Assembly: GCA_013376995.1 (NCBI GenBank)
Contig: JACAAZ010000001.1
Span: 1-64,000 of the forward strand
DNA from: Bacteroidota bacterium
Lineage (GTDB): Bacteria; Bacteroidota; Bacteroidia; Bacteroidales; UBA4417
DNA: 64,000 nt
Direction: 5' to 3'
Of the stretch, positions 8,035 through 17,320 are shown piece by piece; position 1 is the first letter of the stretch; every line of letters begins with the position of its first letter. A program made the position numbers and the translations under genes. The notes under the pieces were generated by a model. The model did no database searches. It was not told the origin of the DNA and worked only from the letters and a program-made list of their open reading frames with translations.

Positions 8035-10179
8035 ATGAAAACTATCATCACTCTCGCCTTGTGCGTGGTGATCTCCTTAAGCCTGAGGGCAGCAGGAACA
8101 CTCACGTACAAGTTTGCAAATCCTCACATTGAGACTTATTCGCCGGATAACTATTTAGTATTTGATGTCCTGGTGAAAGCCAATACTGGTGGGACATACC
8201 TGTATGCATCACAGGTTATTTGCAATATTGCACTGGCTAATTTCAATACAGCCATTGCCCCTTCTGTGGAAAAAGGTTTTGTTGACGGAACCTTTGATCC
8301 TCCCGGGCCGGCTTCTGCCCAGGTTAAGTATAATGCAACCGCAAATTATAACTCCGGTAACCTGAATATTGCCGTCCTGGCCAACAATGGTTTTAATGGG
8401 TCTGCACCCGCCAGCGGCGCCTATGCCGAAGTAACAACTTCATGGCAGAAGCTCTGCACAGTTTATTGTGCAATCTCGAATACTGCCGGTGTCGCCGGGA
8501 TCAGTTTCCAGGTAGCAGCAATGAATGGTTACCAGAAATACGCATCAGGAGTTGGCCCTCTCTGGTCGGCATATTATTATAGCCCTAATATCTATGAAGG
8601 TTACGATCTCACGGATCTTTACCTTGCCAGGATATTCTGCGGGCAATGGGGCTGGACGCAGATCAATGGTTCTGTTGACTGGACTACCGCCGTAAATACT
8701 TCGGTATGGGATACTACTACCGTAGCTGCACTTGCCGGTGATGTAAGTCACCCCAATGTGCTTGCTAACGGTTTAAGAATCCACCCGAATGGAAGGCTGA
8801 AAGTTCCGGAAGGCAGGAGCATATCATGTTCCGGGCCAACAGATATCAAAGAACCCAGGGGACTTATTCTTGCTGCCGGTTCAACCGGAAGAAGCCAGTT
8901 CCTGGATAACGGAACCATCAATTATGCTAATAATGGTACCGTTGAAGCACAATGCTTCTATCCGAGAAATATGTGGCATTACTACTGCATTCCCCTGGAA
9001 TCAACAGCTGCTTTGCCTTACCTGTTCGTGTACATGAAGTATTACCAGGTATCGAATCATAATTATAAGTATGTTGTGGCCCCAGACAGCATCCTCAGTA
9101 CTAAAATGCTGGGTTATGCCATGTGGGCAACCAGTAGTGGACAGTATACAACCTCGGGGCTTGTTACCCCAATTGGGAAATTGAATACAGGCTCGATTAC
9201 AGCTTCCCTTGGATATAACGGCTCTGATGGTTATAACCTGATTGGTAATCCATTCCCTTCAGCCCTGGATCTCTCTTCCACAGGTGTAAACTTTGGTGAT
9301 TGTCAGCCCAAAGCCTGGTTCTTTAACCCTTCTTCCAATAATTACGAAGTTTACCTCAAAGCTGGTGGAGGAACCAGAACTACTTCCTTCTGCGCTGCTG
9401 AACAGGCTTTCTTCGTTTTGGCAAATTCTGCTACAAGCTTTAGTGTGAATAATTCGGCAAGGAGCATAAATTCTGTTCCTTTCCTGAAAGATGGTATCGA
9501 ACTTCATGATATGTTGAAACTCACTGCATCATGCGATGGAAATTCAGATTATGACAAGTCAGTGATCCGTTTTGCCCCGGAAGCTTCAACTTCTTACGAC
9601 AACGATTACGATGCCTATAAACTTTCCGGCAGTTATGAAGCTCCGCAGTTGTTCTCTCTTCTGGACGATCAAACTAAACTGTCTGTTAATACTCAACCTT
9701 GGACTGATCAAAACCAGGTTGTTAAACTTGGTTTCTCCTGCGGTAAAAATTCAAATTACACCATTACTGCTGATAACTTTCAAAGTTTCAATGATAATAT
9801 TTCTATATACCTCGAAGATAAGCTCCTTAATGTTACCCAGGATCTGAGGAAAAATGCTTCGTATTCTTTCTCAGCCAATGTTGGAGATCAGAACGACCGT
9901 TTTTTGATCCATGTCATGAACCCAACTTTCGGAATAGGGGAAATTGGTATGAATTCCCTGCAGGTCTATCAATCAGGAGGAATTCTCTACGTCAGGAATG
10001 CTGATTTAGGTGCACAACAAGGCGAAATTCAGGTATTTGACATGCTTGGCCAAAAGGTGTTCCAGGATAAAGTATATAACAGCCTTCTGAACTCCTACAG
10101 CATTAATCTTCCTATGGGTTATTATCTTGTCAGGGTCATTTCCGGAAATACTTTTCTAACCAAGAAGGTGCTTTTCTAG
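8035..10179 (+). CDS. Large exported protein with T9SS type A sorting domain
   Basis: 714 residues with a signal peptide (about residues 1-19, cleavage near LRAAG). I do not recognise a catalytic domain. The N-terminal ~150 residues are beta-rich and may be a distant cohesin-like fold. The middle contains GYNLIGNPFPSALDL, a segment often seen ahead of the sorting domain in T9SS cargo. The C-terminal ~80 residues have the type A sorting pattern (FDMLGQKVF, then MGYYLVRVISG and a basic end). It is probably exported across the outer membrane. Its position inside the cohesin-like cluster suggests a related surface role, but this is inference. Confidence 0.75.
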   Translation: MKTIITLALCVVISLSLRAAGTLTYKFANPHIETYSPDNYLVFDVLVKANTGGTYLYASQVICNIALANFNTAIAPSVEKGFVDGTFDPPGPASAQVKYNATANYNSGNLNIAVLANNGFNGSAPASGAYAEVTTSWQKLCTVYCAISNTAGVAGISFQVAAMNGYQKYASGVGPLWSAYYYSPNIYEGYDLTDLYLARIFCGQWGWTQINGSVDWTTAVNTSVWDTTTVAALAGDVSHPNVLANGLRIHPNGRLKVPEGRSISCSGPTDIKEPRGLILAAGSTGRSQFLDNGTINYANNGTVEAQCFYPRNMWHYYCIPLESTAALPYLFVYMKYYQVSNHNYKYVVAPDSILSTKMLGYAMWATSSGQYTTSGLVTPIGKLNTGSITASLGYNGSDGYNLIGNPFPSALDLSSTGVNFGDCQPKAWFFNPSSNNYEVYLKAGGGTRTTSFCAAEQAFFVLANSATSFSVNNSARSINSVPFLKDGIELHDMLKLTASCDGNSDYDKSVIRFAPEASTSYDNDYDAYKLSGSYEAPQLFSLLDDQTKLSVNTQPWTDQNQVVKLGFSCGKNSNYTITADNFQSFNDNISIYLEDKLLNVTQDLRKNASYSFSANVGDQNDRFLIHVMNPTFGIGEIGMNSLQVYQSGGILYVRNADLGAQQGEIQVFDMLGQKVFQDKVYNSLLNSYSINLPMGYYLVRVISGNTFLTKKVLF

Positions 10180-10258
10180 CCAAAAGTTGGTTATCCAACA
10201 ACTGGAAAAATAACCCATGAAATGACACTATTAATTTGTACTTGAAAAAATTATAGAT

Positions 10259-10510
10259 ATGAAAAGGATAAAGTTAATTCTGATAACCGCTATACTGGTG
10301 TTGATTCCCCGAATCATGCTCCTGGCACAAACTCCACCTCCTGAACCACCTCACCCGGGTTCTGATCCCTCTGGTACCGGGGGTATTCCTGTTGGGGGTA
10401 CACCTCACGCACCTGTTGGGGGTGGCGAATATGCACTTGTATTCATGGCTATGGCATATGGCTACTATCAGTTCAAAAAGAGGGGAACAACGGACAGCAG
10501 TAAATTGTAA
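10259..10510 (+). CDS. Small Pro/Gly-rich membrane protein
   Basis: 83 residues. An N-terminal hydrophobic stretch acts as a signal peptide or anchor (about residues 5-22, ending LLAQ). A Pro/Gly-rich linker follows (about 24-60, with PEPPHPGSDPSGTGG and PVGGG). A short second hydrophobic segment (about 61-74) ends in a basic tail (QFKKRG). This GGG-hydrophobic-KK ending recurs in small proteins of Bacteroidota and resembles the layout of C-terminal sorting signals, but no processing enzyme is identified here. Its placement between a T9SS cargo gene and a cohesin-like gene suggests a link to the surface system. Function unknown. Confidence 0.65.
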   Translation: MKRIKLILITAILVLIPRIMLLAQTPPPEPPHPGSDPSGTGGIPVGGTPHAPVGGGEYALVFMAMAYGYYQFKKRGTTDSSKL

Positions 10511-10562
10511 TATTGGAGCAGTTCTCTTGGCGACTACTATATTTAACTAAAACGTTACTCCT

Positions 10563-11621
10563 ATGTTAACCCGTTTGATCATTACCGGCTGGATTATCGC
10601 TTTTTCGGTGCTTCTGTCAGCACAGAATGCTCCTGTAACTTATGCAGCAAATATTTTTAATGCGGTTCCCGGGACAATTACCGTTCCGGTAACGGTTACC
10701 GGTTTTACCAGTATTGGGGCATTCTCACTCGACCTGCAGTATGATCCATCTATTATCTCTTATGTTCAGGCTACTAAAAACGCAGTTCTTACCGGATCCT
10801 TCATGATTGGAGATAATGTTCTGTCCAACGGAATGCACCATCTGGTAATTTCATGGTTCGGGCCCTCAAAAAGCCTGAATGATGGATCATCACTGGTGGA
10901 TCTTAAATTCAATTTCCTCTCAGGTACAACCAACCTGGCTTGGATGGATGATGGGAGTTCCTGCGAATATGCGGATTATGCATTCAATGCACTGAATGAT
11001 CTTCCCGGTGCTTGCTATTACAGGCATGGAATTGTGACCGATAATAAGTGCCTTGATCTCTCTGTGCTTATACAAGGTCTGTATAATACAACTACCCATA
11101 AAATGAAATCTGCCGTTGCAAACTGCTCCGGGATGGAAGATGCAATGGCCGACAACATTCAAGTTGAATTGCATAATGCTGCAAATTATTCTACAGTAGA
11201 ACTTACAAGGCCTGTGGTTGACCTATCCTTGGCCGGACTGGCAAAAGTTCCTGTTCCGCTTTCCATGAATAGTAGTTATTATATTACAGTCAGATACCGG
11301 AATGCCGTAGCCATAACATCATCCACGCCTGTATCAATCAATACTTCCGGGGCAGCCTACAACTTCACTGATCTTTCATCCAGAGCGTTCAATAACAGTA
11401 TGGTACAAATGAGTGATGGGAAATGGGCAATGTATTCCGGAGATGTGAACCAGGATGGCTTGGTTGATTTTTCAGATATGATACTTGTCGATAATGATGC
11501 GGTTGCATCCTTGGTTGGTTACCTTCCAACCGATTGTAATGGAGATGGATTGGTGAATAACCTGGACATGATACTGGTTGGGACTAATGCGCAGGCTTTT
11601 GTCGCACAGGCTCATCCTTAA
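10563..11621 (+). CDS. Cohesin-like protein with type I-like dockerin
   Basis: 352 residues with a signal peptide (about residues 1-20), followed by QNAPVTYAANI. A single cohesin-like domain spans about 21-160 and contains SCEY. A variant of the HRNH module follows (VRYRNAVAITSSTP in place of HRNH). The C-terminus is the clearest dockerin in the window: two loops, GDVNQDGLVDFSDMILV and DCNGDGLVNNLDMILVG, match the calcium-binding D-x-N-x-D-G pattern. Its second-helix residues differ from the WVPNFG type of the genes at 2099 and 4153, so it may have a different partner. It has no T9SS domain and closes the surface-protein block. Confidence 0.82.
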   Translation: MLTRLIITGWIIAFSVLLSAQNAPVTYAANIFNAVPGTITVPVTVTGFTSIGAFSLDLQYDPSIISYVQATKNAVLTGSFMIGDNVLSNGMHHLVISWFGPSKSLNDGSSLVDLKFNFLSGTTNLAWMDDGSSCEYADYAFNALNDLPGACYYRHGIVTDNKCLDLSVLIQGLYNTTTHKMKSAVANCSGMEDAMADNIQVELHNAANYSTVELTRPVVDLSLAGLAKVPVPLSMNSSYYITVRYRNAVAITSSTPVSINTSGAAYNFTDLSSRAFNNSMVQMSDGKWAMYSGDVNQDGLVDFSDMILVDNDAVASLVGYLPTDCNGDGLVNNLDMILVGTNAQAFVAQAHP

Positions 11622-11733
11622 TTTTTTAGTTTTTACTTATATTTCTATTTGGAAGTATTCTGAAACAAGGTATTGCCCTTCAAATCATCGGTGAATAGCT
11701 TTTAAGCGGGTACGAAAACCCTCTTTAGCTAAA

Positions 11734-11762
11734 CAGGAATCGGGCAGATCGCTCGATTCCTG
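11734..11762 (+). terminator. Terminator-like hairpin after the dockerin gene
   Basis: A 9-bp perfect stem (CAGGAATCG with CGATTCCTG, extendable by two pairs) with a short loop is followed by TATTTTTA. It lies about 110 bp past the stop at 11621, in the gap between this plus-strand block and folA on the minus strand. Confidence 0.65.
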
Positions 11763-11883
11763 TATTTTTAGAAAAAGGTACTGTGGCTAAAGTCAAATGT
11801 GCTGGAAAATTAATCTTACATGGAAGAACACATTCTCAAGCAACAGATGGTAACCTTATGCCATGTTCTTTAGTATTTTATAA

Positions 11884-12369
11884 TTATATCTTCTTCAGGT
11901 TAAGGAAGGTATAGGGCAGTTCACCGGAAGGTCCATCTTCAGAATATTCAGTTTCCCACTCTTCATAATTGATTTCAGGGAAAAACGTATCTGCATCAAA
12001 ATCCATATTTACAAGGGTTAAGTACAGCCTGTCAGCTAATGGCAGAAACTGACGGTATACAGATCCACCACCGATAATGTAGTTCTCTTCTCCTTTTTCC
12101 ATTAATTCAACTGCTTCATCTATGGAATATGCCATTACACAGCCTTCAATCTGTTCACCCGGAACATCTGTGATAACAATACTTCTCCTGTTGGGTAAGG
12201 GCCGAATAGGTAAGGATTCGAAAGTTCTTTTTCCCATAACAATCGTGTGGCCTGTCGTCAGCTTTTTAAATCTCTTCAGATCTTCAGACAAATGCCATAG
12301 CAATTCGTTATCCTTGCCTATGGCATTATTCTTTGCTATTGCTACAATGATGGATATGATCGGTTTCAT
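11884..12369 (-). CDS. folA: Dihydrofolate reductase
   Basis: 161 residues, the normal size for bacterial chromosomal DHFR. It reduces dihydrofolate to tetrahydrofolate with NADPH in the cytoplasm, restoring the cofactor consumed by thymidylate synthase. The sequence shows the usual opening (IISIIVAIAKNNAIGKDNELLWHL, with the substrate-pocket W and the acidic residue later in helix B as SEDLKRFK), then GHTIVMGKRTFESLP for NADPH binding, and YIIGGGSVYRQFLPLADRLYLT. It lies downstream of thyA on the same strand, separated by 240 bp that contain a short repeat array. Confident. Confidence 0.95.
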   Translation of the reverse strand: MKPIISIIVAIAKNNAIGKDNELLWHLSEDLKRFKKLTTGHTIVMGKRTFESLPIRPLPNRRSIVITDVPGEQIEGCVMAYSIDEAVELMEKGEENYIIGGGSVYRQFLPLADRLYLTLVNMDFDADTFFPEINYEEWETEYSEDGPSGELPYTFLNLKKI

Positions 12370-12474
12370 ATATCGCTGCGAGATTATGAATAATATTTAC
12401 TCTCTGTATCGGTCAAATAGCAAAACGCTATGAGCAAAGTGCAAGTCGTGTTTTGACATTGTATTGCTTCATTC

Positions 12475-12600
12475 TGCCTACTGCCCACTGCGTCCTGCCT
12501 AATGCCTACTGCCCACTGCGTCCTGCCTATTGCCTACTGCCTACTGCCCACTGCGTCCTGCCTACTGCCTCCTGCCTGTTGCCTATTGCCTTCAACTTAT
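12475..12600. repeat. 7/21-bp CTGCCTACTGCCCACTGCGTC array between thyA and folA
   Basis: About 125 bp made of CTGCCTA, CTGCCCA and CTGCGTC words, partly organised as a 21-bp higher-order unit. On the coding strand of folA and thyA it is purine-rich (GGCAGTAGGCAG). It starts 10 bp beyond the thyA stop codon and upstream of folA. Pyrimidine-rich plus-strand ORFs across it are low-complexity shadows. Confidence 0.9.
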
Positions 12601-12609
12601 TACCACTTT

Positions 12610-13404
12610 CTATACCGCAACCGGAGCCTTTATAGCAGGGTAGGGATCATATCCAGTCAATTCAAAGTCCTCAAACCTGAAACCGAAAATGTCTTTTACA
12701 TCAGGATTTATTTTAATGACCGGTAATGGCCTTGGAACCCTGCTTAGCTGCAATTCAACCTGCTCCATGTGATTTTGGTATATATGGGCATCACCAAAAG
12801 TATGAATGAAATCCCCGGCTTCAAGCCCTGTAACCTGTGCCATCATATGTGTTAAAAGAGCATAGGAAGCAATGTTGAATGGTACCCCCAGGAATATATC
12901 AGCACTTCTCTGGTAGAGTTGACATGAAAGTTTTCCTTCAGCTACATAAAACTGGAAAAGCACATGACAGGGAGGGAGAGCCATTTTACTGATCTGTCCG
13001 ACATTCCAGGCACTTACCATGATCCTCCTGGAATCAGGGTTGTTTTTTATCATTTCAACAGCCTGGGATATCTGGTCAATGGCAGTTCCATCATCTGTTT
13101 CCCAGTTTCTCCACTGGTGGCCGTAAATAGGGCCTAGTTCACCCTGTTCATCAGCCCATTCATCCCAAATGCTTACCTTGTTTTCATGCAAGTAACTTAC
13201 ATTGGTTTCGCCTTTCAGGAACCAAAGAAGTTCATGGATAATAGAGCGAAGGTGCAGCTTCTTTGTTGTCAGCGCAGGGAATCCATCCAGCAGGTTCATT
13301 CGCATCTGGTAACCAAAAACACTTTTGGTACCTGTTCCTGTACGATCTTCTTTCATGACCCCATTTTCAAGGACATGGTTCAACAAATCAAGATATTGCT
13401 TCAT
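12610..13404 (-). CDS. thyA: Thymidylate synthase
   Basis: 264 residues when started at [15 protein letters not shown], exactly the length of E. coli ThyA; an upstream ATG at 13488 would add 28 residues with no family match. It makes dTMP from dUMP using methylenetetrahydrofolate and releases dihydrofolate for FolA. Recognisable elements are [16 protein letters not shown] (dUMP phosphate loop), [20 protein letters not shown], the catalytic cysteine in [36 protein letters not shown], and [10 protein letters not shown]. It sits immediately upstream of folA on the same strand. Very confident. Confidence 0.96.
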   Translation of the reverse strand: MKQYLDLLNHVLENGVMKEDRTGTGTKSVFGYQMRMNLLDGFPALTTKKLHLRSIIHELLWFLKGETNVSYLHENKVSIWDEWADEQGELGPIYGHQWRNWETDDGTAIDQISQAVEMIKNNPDSRRIMVSAWNVGQISKMALPPCHVLFQFYVAEGKLSCQLYQRSADIFLGVPFNIASYALLTHMMAQVTGLEAGDFIHTFGDAHIYQNHMEQVELQLSRVPRPLPVIKINPDVKDIFGFRFEDFELTGYDPYPAIKAPVAV

Positions 13405-13604
13405 GCGAGTGATGTTGATCCAGGTAAGGAATAAAATCCTTTCCGGAGTGCATACCTGGGGAATAAAAGTAGTGTAATACCTGCTCAAAAATCAGAAAAA
13501 ATCCCTATGCCGGGAATGTTCAGCATCTAAAGTTATCAACAATACTGGCAGGAAGATGGTTTGCTTACGCGCAAACTCAGCAGTCTACTGGAAAGCAGAA
13601 GGGT

Positions 13605-15134
13605 TTACTTTTGGATATTAAGATTTCCGTTAATTGTAAATATGATGCCATCCGGAATAGTTAGTTTAGCTTCAGCGCTTATAGTAAGGTTATTGCACGA
13701 AAACCCTGAGGCTGCAACTGTAGGAGAGAACCTTGAAACAGGCACGGCGGGTATGTTTACATCCTGGTCCTGTTTAGGGACCTGCCTTGGGCTCCAGTTC
13801 CAGGGATTGCTCCAATCAATGGAAACACTTCCTTCCCAGGTAACAGAACTGCTGTAGACACTATCAATCAGGGCTGTATTTATCGACTTGGCATTTGAGC
13901 CTGATAAGGCTGCCCAAATCGGCCTGACAATGTTATTATGCGCGGTAATGTTCGTGTAATCACCGAAAAATACTGCAGGATTGGGAGTAAAAGGTGCAGC
14001 GCTGATCCGCATATTATCAAAGGTCTCCCCTCCATCCCTTGATGAAGCCAGGTAAACATCTGTCTGGTCATTTGCGTAATTCCGACGGTCATAAAAGATG
14101 ATGTAGATATAACCGGTTGCCTGGTCAACTGTCATCCAATTAAAAAACTGCTGCTTTCCTGGCGGGTCGTCATTAACTCTTTTCGGCGATGACCAACTGT
14201 TGCCGCCATCTGTTGATTTTACAAGCCATACATCTGTATCATTGGGCCCGTTGCGCTGGTCCGACCAGTTCGTATATATTGTGCCTCTGTGCGGTCCCTG
14301 GCTGAGGTCGCAGCATGTAACTGGCATTCCGTTCGAACGGTCGATCCCGGATATGGAATAGTTCCAGCCACCGGGATTCGAACTGACAATTACTGAGGAA
14401 TCAAGCCATGTTACTCCCTGGTCGGTTGAACGGTTAAAAACCAGTCCCAGGGGGCCGGACCAGGTAACATAAACCTCTCCGTTGGGCCCAACACAAGGAA
14501 CAGCTCCTTCAACAGTATTGTCATCATCATGACAATCACCAGCAACCTTGCTGATACGTTTCGCCGGGTTTGTCCAGGTAAGCCCTGCATCTGTTGATTT
14601 TGCGAATAGGATAATGGAACTGTCAGCGGTATTTGTGCTGCCATAATTGTCAAACTGGGTCCAGGTAACATAAATGTTGTTGTTGTTTCGGTCAACCACG
14701 GCCCATTCCTTATCCTGAGCATGTGGCGAAGTACCTTTACCCATGTATGTGCCTGAAGACCAAGATAGGCCGCCATCCGCCGATTTCTGGCAGATGATCC
14801 TGTCAATCCACCATCCGGGTGATGGAGGGTATGCGAGGTGGAAATAGTAGAAATTACTGTTGGTATCCACCACCAGTGAAGGATCTCCCCAAACTCCCCA
14901 GGGACAGGATAAGTTGCCATGTGTCCAGGTAACTCCTCCATTCTCAGAATGGTAAAAATCATTTAGTACTGATCCTGCAACCACCTGGTTGAGATTTTTA
15001 GGGTTAATGCAAATAGTAGGTTCATTGATGTAACTACCACTTCCTGAGTATATTGTAACATTAGGGAATCGTGATTGTGCCTGCAAAACCCCTGCTGCAA
15101 AACTGAGAATACAAAGTATAAGAATTGGTCTCAT
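13605..15134 (-). CDS. Exported sialidase-like (Asp-box beta-propeller) protein
   Basis: 509 residues with a signal peptide (MRPILILCILSFAAGVLQAQ). At least six Asp-box motifs (S-x-D-x-G-x-T-W type, e.g. SENGGVTW, SADGGLSW, STDQGVTW, STDGGNSW) show a sialidase-type beta-propeller spanning about residues 30-420. The last ~75 residues (WSNPWNWSPRQVP ... LTIPDGIIFTINGNLNI) resemble a small beta-helical module found in T9SS cargo. No sorting domain follows, so secretion beyond the periplasm is uncertain. Asp boxes are structural, and I could not confirm the catalytic Arg triad, Tyr and Glu of true sialidases. It may be a glycan-binding propeller rather than an enzyme. Confidence 0.75.
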   Translation of the reverse strand: MRPILILCILSFAAGVLQAQSRFPNVTIYSGSGSYINEPTICINPKNLNQVVAGSVLNDFYHSENGGVTWTHGNLSCPWGVWGDPSLVVDTNSNFYYFHLAYPPSPGWWIDRIICQKSADGGLSWSSGTYMGKGTSPHAQDKEWAVVDRNNNNIYVTWTQFDNYGSTNTADSSIILFAKSTDAGLTWTNPAKRISKVAGDCHDDDNTVEGAVPCVGPNGEVYVTWSGPLGLVFNRSTDQGVTWLDSSVIVSSNPGGWNYSISGIDRSNGMPVTCCDLSQGPHRGTIYTNWSDQRNGPNDTDVWLVKSTDGGNSWSSPKRVNDDPPGKQQFFNWMTVDQATGYIYIIFYDRRNYANDQTDVYLASSRDGGETFDNMRISAAPFTPNPAVFFGDYTNITAHNNIVRPIWAALSGSNAKSINTALIDSVYSSSVTWEGSVSIDWSNPWNWSPRQVPKQDQDVNIPAVPVSRFSPTVAASGFSCNNLTISAEAKLTIPDGIIFTINGNLNIQK

Positions 15135-15454
15135 GAAATAGAAATATTAGCTAATATAATAATTTCAAAAACACGAAAATGTAACAATGGTTTGAAATGG
15201 TTTCTAAATGTAGTTCTCAGATTTTAAGGTTTTTAGCCTGATCAAAACTGCAGGTATAAATAGTCATAGGATATGGTCAGCAGGAATAAACCATAAACTT
15301 CCATTATATGATCTGCTTAAATACCGGGGTATACTGAAAGTAAGTTCACCCTAATTGAGAACCTAACCTGGTAAGGAGCATGGTAATCCAATAGGAATAT
15401 CCAGAGATCATTTAAAAGTCAGGAACAGACTTCCTCCGTTAGAAATAGAAGTTA
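15135..15454. other. Intergenic gap without recognised features
   Basis: These 320 bp lie between the start of the sialidase-like gene and the stop of the MFS gene, both on the minus strand. I see no convincing ORF, repeat, hairpin terminator or RNA gene. The right part near 15135-15200 presumably contains the promoter of the sialidase-like gene. Confidence 0.5.
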
Positions 15455-16708
15455 TCAATGATGGACTTCAACAAGTGCTTTTGGATCATGCTTGTGCTTG
15501 AAGAATATAGCAAAAGCAATAGTCACTACCAGGGCATAAATAGCAAAGGTGAGCCAGATTCCATGCCAGTCTTTGCCTTCAGCGTGGGTAAAATATTTGT
15601 CAATAATGTATCCACTGATCTTGCTTCCCGAAAATGCGCCAAATCCATTGGTCATCATCATAAACAGGCCCTGTGCACTGGACCTGATATTTGAATCAGT
15701 CGTGGTTTCTACGAAGATTGATCCTGAAATGTTGAAGAAATCAAAAGCCATCCCGTAAACGATACACGAAAGAATGATCATCCATAAACCGTCTGCCGGG
15801 TTCCCGAATGAGAACAACCCAAAACGTAAAACCCAGGCAATCATCGAGAATAACATTACCTTCTTGATGCCAAACCGTCTTAAGAAAAACGGGATTGCCA
15901 AAATGAACAATGTCTCCGACATTTGTGAGATAGACATTATTATGGTAGAATATTTTACCACAAACGAACCTGCATACTGCGGTACATTCTTGAAATCGTC
16001 AAGGAATGAATCGCCATACATATTGGTCAATTGCAGTGCTGCTCCCAGGAACATTGCGAAAATGAAGAATAATGCCATTTTGTAGTTCGCAAAGAGCTTG
16101 AAAGCATTCAAACCCAGAACCTCAGCTAAGGATGAGTTTTTTGAAATAGATTTTTGGGGAGGACATTTAGGCAGTGTAAAAGAATAAATACCCAGGGCAA
16201 TTGCAGCTACCGCACCTATCAGGAACTGGTTGGAATTTGCCTTGCTTCCTGTCAGATTAGTTATCCACATAGCTGCAATAAAGCCTATCGTTCCCCAGAC
16301 CCGGATTGGAGGAAATACTTTCACAACATCAAAGCCGTTGTTTTTCAGGATGCTGTAAGAAATAGAATTCGACAATGATATCGTGGGCATGTAAAATATC
16401 ATTGCAAATAAAATCACGTAATAAAGCGTATCGGGACTGTTTACATAAGGTACATAAAACAGTACCAGCCCGTATAAAATGTGCAGAATGCCGTACAATT
16501 TTTCAGTATTTATCCACTTGTCAGCAATGATACCGGTAATGGGAGGCATAAAAATAGAAGCAATTGCAAGGGTGGAGAAAATGGCTCCAAACTGCGCTCC
16601 TGTCCATCCTTTAGCATTAAAACAGTAGGTGCCAATAGTTATTAGCCAGGCTCCCCAGACAAAAAATTGGAGGAAGCTCATCAATGTCAGCCTGAACTTG
16701 ATACTCAT
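15455..16708 (-). CDS. NupG-type nucleoside MFS transporter
   Basis: 417 residues, close to E. coli NupG, with about 12 predicted hydrophobic helices. It is a probable inner-membrane nucleoside/H+ symporter. Family-like features are the opening FRLTLMSFLQFFVWGAWLIT, the cytoplasmic-loop GIIADKW, and VFPPIRVWGTIGFIAAMW in the helix 4-5 region. The central loop (about 195-210) is short and charged. It would bring in nucleosides for salvage, but related sugar or nucleotide-derived substrates are possible. It lies 36 bp from the DUF151 gene and could be cotranscribed with it. Confidence 0.82.
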   Translation of the reverse strand: MSIKFRLTLMSFLQFFVWGAWLITIGTYCFNAKGWTGAQFGAIFSTLAIASIFMPPITGIIADKWINTEKLYGILHILYGLVLFYVPYVNSPDTLYYVILFAMIFYMPTISLSNSISYSILKNNGFDVVKVFPPIRVWGTIGFIAAMWITNLTGSKANSNQFLIGAVAAIALGIYSFTLPKCPPQKSISKNSSLAEVLGLNAFKLFANYKMALFFIFAMFLGAALQLTNMYGDSFLDDFKNVPQYAGSFVVKYSTIIMSISQMSETLFILAIPFFLRRFGIKKVMLFSMIAWVLRFGLFSFGNPADGLWMIILSCIVYGMAFDFFNISGSIFVETTTDSNIRSSAQGLFMMMTNGFGAFSGSKISGYIIDKYFTHAEGKDWHGIWLTFAIYALVVTIAFAIFFKHKHDPKALVEVHH

Positions 16709-16744
16709 AATACGTAAGCTTATTTATGTTTGGGAATCGTAGGA

Positions 16745-17320
16745 TTATTTTCTTCTTTTTATCTCGTCGCGAATAAGTGAAGCTCTTTCATAATCTTCAT
16801 GCTCGACCGCTTTATGCAGTTCTTCTTCCAGTTCCTCATCCGAAAGCAGGCTGAACTCATTCTCAACATTTTCTTTAACAGGGAAAGTGGCTTCGCTTTC
16901 AGAATCTTCTTCTTCGTAAGCGATTCCGGCTTGTGCCATTATATTTTCATAGGTATAAATAGGGCAACCAAACCTTATTGCCAGGGCTATAGCATCCGAT
17001 GTCCTGGAATCAATTTGCCGGATTTTGATACCGTCGTTGCAAACCAGTAAAGCATAGAAAATTCCTTCCTGGAACTTATTGATAATAACCTCATCGATAG
17101 TGATGGCAAAAAGTTCTGCGAAGTTCCTGAAAAGATCATGGGTGAGAGGCCTTGAAGGCTTCATCTTTTCCAGCTCCAGCGCAATAGCCTGCGCTTCGAA
17201 GTGACCGATCACAATGGGCAACCGCCTTTTGCCGTTCACTTCACCAAGAATCAGTGCATACGAATTGGTTTGCGTTTGGCTGTATGACAATCCCAATATG
17301 GTCAATTCAATCTTTTGCAC
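16745..17320 (-). CDS. DUF151 bifunctional nuclease-like protein with UVR motif
   Basis: The conserved part begins VQKIELTILGLSYSQTQTNSY. I chose the GTG at 17320 because this matches the usual family start (191 residues); an ATG at 17383 would add 21 residues rich in Leu, Asn and Ile. The DUF151 domain (about 1-130) includes LPIVIGHFEAQAIALELE and the DAIALAIRFGCPIYT segment. The C-terminal ~35 residues (LSDEELEEELHKAV, then YERASLIRDEIKRRK) form a UVR motif like that of UvrB/UvrC and ClpC. Plant and bacterial members have reported nuclease activity; the cellular role here is unknown. Confidence 0.85.
   Translation of the reverse strand: MQKIELTILGLSYSQTQTNSYALILGEVNGKRRLPIVIGHFEAQAIALELEKMKPSRPLTHDLFRNFAELFAITIDEVIINKFQEGIFYALLVCNDGIKIRQIDSRTSDAIALAIRFGCPIYTYENIMAQAGIAYEEEDSESEATFPVKENVENEFSLLSDEELEEELHKAVEHEDYERASLIRDEIKRRK

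Noticed and set aside
12453-12726. Plus-strand ORFs rich in [13 protein letters not shown] repeats
   Set aside because: They lie over the CTGCC array and run into the antisense of thyA; low complexity only.
14411-14962. Minus-strand ORF of 183 residues inside the sialidase-like gene
   Set aside because: It is in another frame of the same strand, Trp/Met/His-rich from Asp-box codons, and the main frame has clear Asp-box motifs.
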